DNA from: DATGZX01 sp035296965 | GTDB taxonomy: Bacteria > Planctomycetota > Planctomycetia > Gemmatales > Gemmataceae | Length of the DNA: 64,000 nt | Assembly (NCBI GenBank): GCA_035296965.1 | Contig: DATGZX010000422.1 | Location: forward strand, 1-64,000 | Direction: 5' to 3' | Shown: in pieces, positions 59,396 through 64,000 of the stretch | Numbering within the stretch: position 1 is the stretch's first letter | Layout of the letters: each line of letters starts with the position of its first letter | The notes under the pieces: model-generated | Databases searched by the model: none | What the model saw: the letters and a program-made list of their open reading frames with translations, nothing else | What the model was told of the DNA's origin: nothing | Position numbers and translations under genes: made by a program

Positions 59396-62300
59396 ATGAC
59401 TTACGTCGGCCGGCTCAAGGGTGTCGGGGCTTTGCTTGCTCTGGCTGCCGTGCTCACCAACTCGCATGTCTGGGGTGAATCAGACAAGAAATCGCCGCCG
59501 CAACGCGCCGGCGTCGACCGCCACGCAATCGACAAAGCCGACCAGTCGTTCGAGGAAAACTTGGCCAAGTCCAAGTTCGCCTCCGGCGGCTTGGCCACGT
59601 ATCGAACCATTGGGGGCGACCTACTCTTTGCCCTGCAGGTAAAGCCAAAGCTCGAAGCAACACCCGAGCGGCCACGCGATTATCTCGTGATGATCGATAC
59701 GTCGGCCAGCCAGGTGAAAGGTCCCCTGACAGCGGCGGGCGAGTTTGCCGAAACTTTAGCCGCCACGCTGAATGCGGGCGATCGCATGGCGATCTGGACC
59801 GCCAACACTCCGTCAGCGACAAGGAACCTCACGCACGGCTTCGCCCAAGCCAAGACTGCGCAGATCACTAGCGCCTTCGCAGCCCTCAAGCAGGAAGTTC
59901 CGCTGGGCGACACCGACCTCAAGGGAGCCCTGAAGAAGGCCGTCGCCACTTTCGAACGTGCCCCGGGCCGCCAGCAGATTATCCTGTTCTTGGGCGACGG
60001 CATGAGCGTGCACGATCCGATCACAGATTCTGACCGGGCTGGCCTTTGCGAAGAAATGGTCAAGAGCGGCGTTGCCTTCTACCCGGTCCCACTGGGGCCG
60101 CGTCTCGACCCGAAGAATCTGCACGGTTTGGCGACCGGCACCGGCGGCGCTGCGGTCCGCTTGCTGCCAGACGATAAGCCGGGCGATGCCTTGAAGCGCT
60201 TGGCGGATGCGGTATCTACTTCCGTACTGTATCCCAAGAGTTTCCAGCTTGGCAATGAAGTCGCGGAGTCTTACCCGGCAGTTCTGCCTCCGCTCCGGGC
60301 CGACGCGCCGACTCTTGTTGTCGGCAGGCTCAAGGCCGGCGATGCAATCCGCTATACGCTGGAAGGCACTGTGGCCGATCGCGATGTGCAAGTGAAGGAC
60401 TCGGTGGCGGTCACCGCGGCTGAAGCCGATAACTTCTTCCTGATCGGCATGGTCGAACAATGGAAGGGGGGCAAGGATCAGCCGGCCCTGATCCGAGCTG
60501 ACCGGGCCCTGGCATATGCATTTGAGCAGACTCAGCTGGTTCATGCGGACCTTCTTGATCAGGCTGGTTTAGCGCTTCAGGAAAATAAATTGGACGCTGC
60601 CAGCGATCTCTTCCAGAAGGCCAAAAAGCTCGATCCGGCAGACGTGGAGGCTGACGCCGGTTTGAAGGTGGTCCAGAAACTGAAGGCTGGTGTGCTGACG
60701 AAGGAACAGCTTCGCGACCAGCTCGCCAGGGCGGACAAGTCTGGATTGCAAGGAGTTGCACGGGCCGTGGAAAGGGCGCAACCACCCGCCATCGCTCCGC
60801 CGGTGGACCAGGACAGTCTTCTTCAGGAACAGAAACGCCGCGTGGCGGTGGAGGAGCAGCGCACTAGCCAGGCCGTCGAAGAAGCTCAACGGCAGGCCCG
60901 CCAGCTCTTGCAATCCGATCCCGATGCCGCTCACGACCTACTCAAGCGCACCTACGAATCGGTGCGGAGCAATCCCGACTTGACCGAGAAAACACGCGAT
61001 CTTTTGACCAGCAGGCTGGAGACGTCGCTGCGGAGTGTGGATACCCAGGGCGGGCGCATCAAGGCGGACAATGCCGAGCAGTTGCGCCGCCTGGCCGATT
61101 CGCGCCGTCACCTTGACCTGACGCAGCAAAGGACCGTCGAGGACGAACGGACACGGCAACGCATGCTGCAATTCTCCAATTTGATGGCACAGGCGCGCTT
61201 TGAGGACGCCTATCTGCAGGCCCTGGCCATCGAAACGGATGCCGTCAACTCCGGTAGGACCGTGCCACCCTCGGTCACCGCCGGATATTACATCGGCCTT
61301 GCTGCCAACAACCTCAGCCAGGTTCGGGAACTCAAGCGTACACGCGAGGAGCGTTACCTGCTGACCATGATGCAAGTCGAACGCTCGCACATTCCTTTCC
61401 CCGATGAGCCGCCGATCCAGTTCCCGCCCGCTACCGTTTGGCGTGAGCTCACCCGGCTACGGAAGGAGAAGTACGAGTCTTCAGGCTTCACGGATGAAAA
61501 TCCGCTCACTCTGAAGAAGATTCGGGAATTGAAGCAAAAGCTCGCCAGCCCTGTCAGCATTGAGAAAGGACTGGATAGCATACCGCTCAAGGATGCTATC
61601 GAATTCCTCCAGGATCGCTACGATGTCACGATCCTGGCGGACTCGGAAGCCTTCAAGACCGACAATAATACGGATAACGTGCTGGAGCTGCCGGTCAGCC
61701 TGCCCAAGATGGTCGGCGTCAGCCTGGCAACCGTCCTGCGCCTGCTGTCCTCGAAAGTCAACGGCACGTACCTGGTCCGCGCTGACTACATCGAATTGAC
61801 AACCGGCTCGCGGGCGGTAGCGGAAAAAGTTGTCCGCGTGTACCCCGTCGCCGACCTGGTTATTCCCATCCCTAACTCGGTCAATGTCCGAGCTGTTAAC
61901 CAATCGCTCACGATTCTGGGAACCGCTCCGGGCCTTGGCCTCCAGCTTGGTAGCCCGCAAGCCCTGGGCGCCCTCGGGCTCGCGGGCATAGGTGGCCTGG
62001 GTGGTCTAGGAGTCGTTGGCGGTATCGGAGGCATCGGTGGCCTTGGCGGTATCGGTGGCATTGGAGGTATTGGAGGCATCGGTGGCCTTGCCGGTATCGG
62101 AGGCATCGGAGGCCTGGGAGGTTTCGGCGGCGGACTCGGCGGGGGACAGGCCGGCTTCGGCGGCGGCCTCGGCATTGCTGGTGGTCAGCAAAACCTCGGA
62201 GTTGGCGGCGGCGCTCTTGGCTTCGGCGGCGGCCAACTTGGCCAATTTGGCAACCTTGGCGGCCAGTTCGGCCTCCAGGGTGGAGACCAGAGCACGATTC

Positions 62301-64000
62301 TCGTGACCTTGATTCGCCAGGTCGTCGGCACTCAGAAGGAATGGCAAATCCCCGGACAACTGGTTGGCGGCGCTCTAAGGCCCGCCGTCAATCCTGCCGG
62401 AGAACCCGGGCAGGAAGACGAACAGGAGAAAAATCCTGCCGAGCTTTTGAATTCGCTCGGTTACTATCCGCCCGCTCGAGCACTGGTCGTGAAAGGTTCG
62501 TCACGTATTCACACCAACGCGGGCGGCGGCATCCTGAGTTCGGCGCGAATCGGCGCTCCGGGCATGGGCAAGCTCGACAAGAAGGAGGACGGCGACGCTG
62601 TGGCCCGCGGCAACGACAAGAAGAAGGGAGCGCTCGACAAGGATGGCGCTAAGGTTGCCAGCAACAAGAACAAGAATCAGGCAGTGGAAGAGCTCAAGCA
62701 GCAAATCTTGGCCTCCAACAAGAACGTGAAGAACGTGGAACCGTCGTCGAAGGACTGGCAAGAGGCATTGGCCAAGGGAGTTGATGACCCCGGCCTGATT
62801 ATCGCCGTTGCGGACTTCCTGGCGACAAACAAGAAGTTCGACCACCTGCGCGAATTCTTGAAGGCCGACCTGCGGCTCGGAGTCGTTGTCCGGCCCTGGG
62901 TCTATGAAGCCCTGGCGCTGGCAATGGAGCAGAGCGGCGGCACCGCGGACGAGATCGAACGCGTCCGGTTGTCGGCGGTCGATCTGGAGCCGCAGGGCGC
63001 CCACGGCTACGTGAAGGCATCGAAGGCGATGGGCGAGTTGAAGCGTTACGATCGCGCCGTGGTGTTCTGTCGCCAGGCAGCGCTCCTCGAGCCCAACGCT
63101 CCCGAGCCCTACGAGGAAGCTTTGATCTACTCGGAACTCGCCAAGGACACGAGCGCCATGGAATGGGCAGCAGGAAACCTGTTGCGCCAGGATTGGCCGG
63201 CGGATAACGAAGCACTGCACGACAGGGCTCGCGGCAAGCTGCAAAACCTCGCCGCCACGCTCGAGCAAAACAACCGCAAGGTGGATGCCGAGCACATGGT
63301 CGAAGCAGTGAAGCGGCAGGGGGAGCGGGACTTGGTGGTCGACATGATCTTCCAAGGAGATGCCGGCCTCGATCTCGCCGTGACGGAACCCAGTGGCACG
63401 GTTTGCTCATTCATGCAACGCCAGACGGCGGGCGGAGGCATTCTCCTGGGCGGTAATGTTTCTGACCGTACCCATGAATCTTACGTGGCTGCCAAGGCGT
63501 TCACCGGCGAATACAAGATCTCGCTGCGGCGGATCTGGGGACGACCGTTGGGCGGCAAGGCGACCGTGGAGATCATTCAGCACCAGGGTACGCCCCAGGA
63601 AAGTCGCCGGCGCGAGACCATCGTGTTCGACCGTAGCCGCACGCTCACCTTCGTCCTCGACGAGGGCCGGCGCACTTCAGCCGAATACGTTCCGCCTCCT
63701 TCTGCCAGGGAAACACGCCGCAAGCCTGCGGATCCGCAGTCCGGTGACGCCATCTTCTCGAAGCTACGGGCCCTTGCGGATCCGGAGCTGGTCGGCGGCG
63801 AATCGGGGCTCCGAGGCGGGCTGGCATCTCTGGGCATCCAGGCGCCGAGCAAAGATTTATACAAGACACCCGCACGCGGCCAGTCCGACGTGTCGACCTA
63901 CCAAACCAAGGTGACGCCGCTCGCGGCGAACAGTGTCGATTTCACCATGGAGACGACAATCTCGCCTGACCAGAGGACGGCACGCGTGAAGCTGGCACCA
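59396..64000 (+). CDS. Giant secreted VWA / STN-like / glycine-rich / TPR-like protein (3' end outside window)
   Basis: An uninterrupted frame of 1535 codons that continues beyond the window. The ATG at 59396 (MTYVGRLKGVGALLALAAVL) follows GGAG and begins a signal peptide. A VWA domain has its MIDAS motif DTSAS at residues 101-105 and LGDGMSVHD later. Coiled-coil segments fill about 480-650. An STN/DUF4974-like module lies near 720-810 (LKDAIEFLQDRYDVTILADS). A glycine-rich tract spans about 862-958, a Lys-rich linker about 1060-1110, and TPR-like helices about 1130-1300. A large envelope protein is inferred; function unknown. Confidence 0.85.
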   Translation, partial: MTYVGRLKGVGALLALAAVLTNSHVWGESDKKSPPQRAGVDRHAIDKADQSFEENLAKSKFASGGLATYRTIGGDLLFALQVKPKLEATPERPRDYLVMIDTSASQVKGPLTAAGEFAETLAATLNAGDRMAIWTANTPSATRNLTHGFAQAKTAQITSAFAALKQEVPLGDTDLKGALKKAVATFERAPGRQQIILFLGDGMSVHDPITDSDRAGLCEEMVKSGVAFYPVPLGPRLDPKNLHGLATGTGGAAVRLLPDDKPGDALKRLADAVSTSVLYPKSFQLGNEVAESYPAVLPPLRADAPTLVVGRLKAGDAIRYTLEGTVADRDVQVKDSVAVTAAEADNFFLIGMVEQWKGGKDQPALIRADRALAYAFEQTQLVHADLLDQAGLALQENKLDAASDLFQKAKKLDPADVEADAGLKVVQKLKAGVLTKEQLRDQLARADKSGLQGVARAVERAQPPAIAPPVDQDSLLQEQKRRVAVEEQRTSQAVEEAQRQARQLLQSDPDAAHDLLKRTYESVRSNPDLTEKTRDLLTSRLETSLRSVDTQGGRIKADNAEQLRRLADSRRHLDLTQQRTVEDERTRQRMLQFSNLMAQARFEDAYLQALAIETDAVNSGRTVPPSVTAGYYIGLAANNLSQVRELKRTREERYLLTMMQVERSHIPFPDEPPIQFPPATVWRELTRLRKEKYESSGFTDENPLTLKKIRELKQKLASPVSIEKGLDSIPLKDAIEFLQDRYDVTILADSEAFKTDNNTDNVLELPVSLPKMVGVSLATVLRLLSSKVNGTYLVRADYIELTTGSRAVAEKVVRVYPVADLVIPIPNSVNVRAVNQSLTILGTAPGLGLQLGSPQALGALGLAGIGGLGGLGVVGGIGGIGGLGGIGGIGGIGGIGGLAGIGGIGGLGGFGGGLGGGQAGFGGGLGIAGGQQNLGVGGGALGFGGGQLGQFGNLGGQFGLQGGDQSTILVTLIRQVVGTQKEWQIPGQLVGGALRPAVNPAGEPGQEDEQEKNPAELLNSLGYYPPARALVVKGSSRIHTNAGGGILSSARIGAPGMGKLDKKEDGDAVARGNDKKKGALDKDGAKVASNKNKNQAVEELKQQILASNKNVKNVEPSSKDWQEALAKGVDDPGLIIAVADFLATNKKFDHLREFLKADLRLGVVVRPWVYEALALAMEQSGGTADEIERVRLSAVDLEPQGAHGYVKASKAMGELKRYDRAVVFCRQAALLEPNAPEPYEEALIYSELAKDTSAMEWAAGNLLRQDWPADNEALHDRARGKLQNLAATLEQNNRKVDAEHMVEAVKRQGERDLVVDMIFQGDAGLDLAVTEPSGTVCSFMQRQTAGGGILLGGNVSDRTHESYVAAKAFTGEYKISLRRIWGRPLGGKATVEIIQHQGTPQESRRRETIVFDRSRTLTFVLDEGRRTSAEYVPPPSARETRRKPADPQSGDAIFSKLRALADPELVGGESGLRGGLASLGIQAPSKDLYKTPARGQSDVSTYQTKVTPLAANSVDFTMETTISPDQRTARVKLAP
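61984..62130 (+). repeat. Glycine-rich hexanucleotide repeat tract
   Basis: Within the VWA gene, codons for Gly-Gly-Ile and Gly-Gly-Leu alternate many times (GGCATCGGTGGCCTTGGC and variants). This looks like a slippage-prone region. Confidence 0.85.

Noticed and set aside
61786..62359. Pro-rich and Ser/Ala-rich minus-strand frames in the VWA gene
   Set aside because: They are the antisense of the glycine-rich repeat tract.

Overview
The window looks like a chromosomal stretch of a planctomycete, most likely of the Gemmatales/Gemmataceae type. The evidence is the mixture of families: a huge secreted DUF4214 protein carrying the planctomycete 'LEDRVVP' N-terminal motif, a PSCyt1-type cytochrome fused to WD40 repeats, DUF1573, ThuA, Tat-exported Gfo/Idh/MocA, BlaI/BlaR1 with a PD40 tail, TIGR03032, Hanks-type kinase and PP2C phosphatase. 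The DNA is GC-rich, gene spacing is loose, and there are many palindromic interspersed repeats. No plasmid, phage or CRISPR signature is visible.

Layout. 0.5-12 kb: BamA-like outer-membrane protein, small secreted and lipoprotein genes (one with a BON domain), creatininase family, DUF1573, ThuA, DUF255/thioredoxin protein, bifunctional nuclease, PP2C phosphatase and an SDR. 12-20 kb: housekeeping genes, including prfB with its programmed +1 frameshift (split, so easily missed), tsaE, a ketopantoate-reductase-like gene, and a plus-strand run of HAD-like, FabZ-like, trmB and enoyl-CoA hydratase genes. 20-27 kb: a blaI-blaR1 pair with two operator-like dyads upstream, a cytochrome/WD40 protein, and a MEMO-family protein overlapping an alpha/beta hydrolase. 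27-38 kb (minus strand): kinase, a GT2-GT39 fusion, a BON-repeat secreted protein, a lipoprotein, a pentaheme cytochrome with a HEAT protein, and a four-TM protein. 38-41 kb: SHOCT-like protein, clpX and a YhaM-like HD exonuclease.

41-58.7 kb is a surface-polysaccharide region. A minus-strand gene series runs from GDP-mannose 4,6-dehydratase through a GT, three tandem paralogous GT4 genes, a Wzm/Wzt-type ABC exporter and mannose-6-phosphate isomerase to another GT4. It is followed by a plus-strand Gfo/Idh gene, then TIGR03032 and the DUF4214 protein. The genes suggest Man6P/GDP-mannose supply, conversion to GDP-4-keto-6-deoxymannose, chain assembly and ABC export; the end sugar is not determinable here. 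The last 4.6 kb is one open frame (VWA, coiled coil, STN-like, glycine-rich, TPR-like) that runs off the window.

The most unusual signal is repetitive DNA. Six copies of a palindromic element with GGGGTCAGACCCC-type ends are present. Three of them start on the very next base after the TGA stop codon of a gene in the polysaccharide series. A second palindromic family sits at two places, and in one of them a copy of the first family is nested inside it. A third, purine-rich inverted repeat occurs twice, each time between convergent genes.
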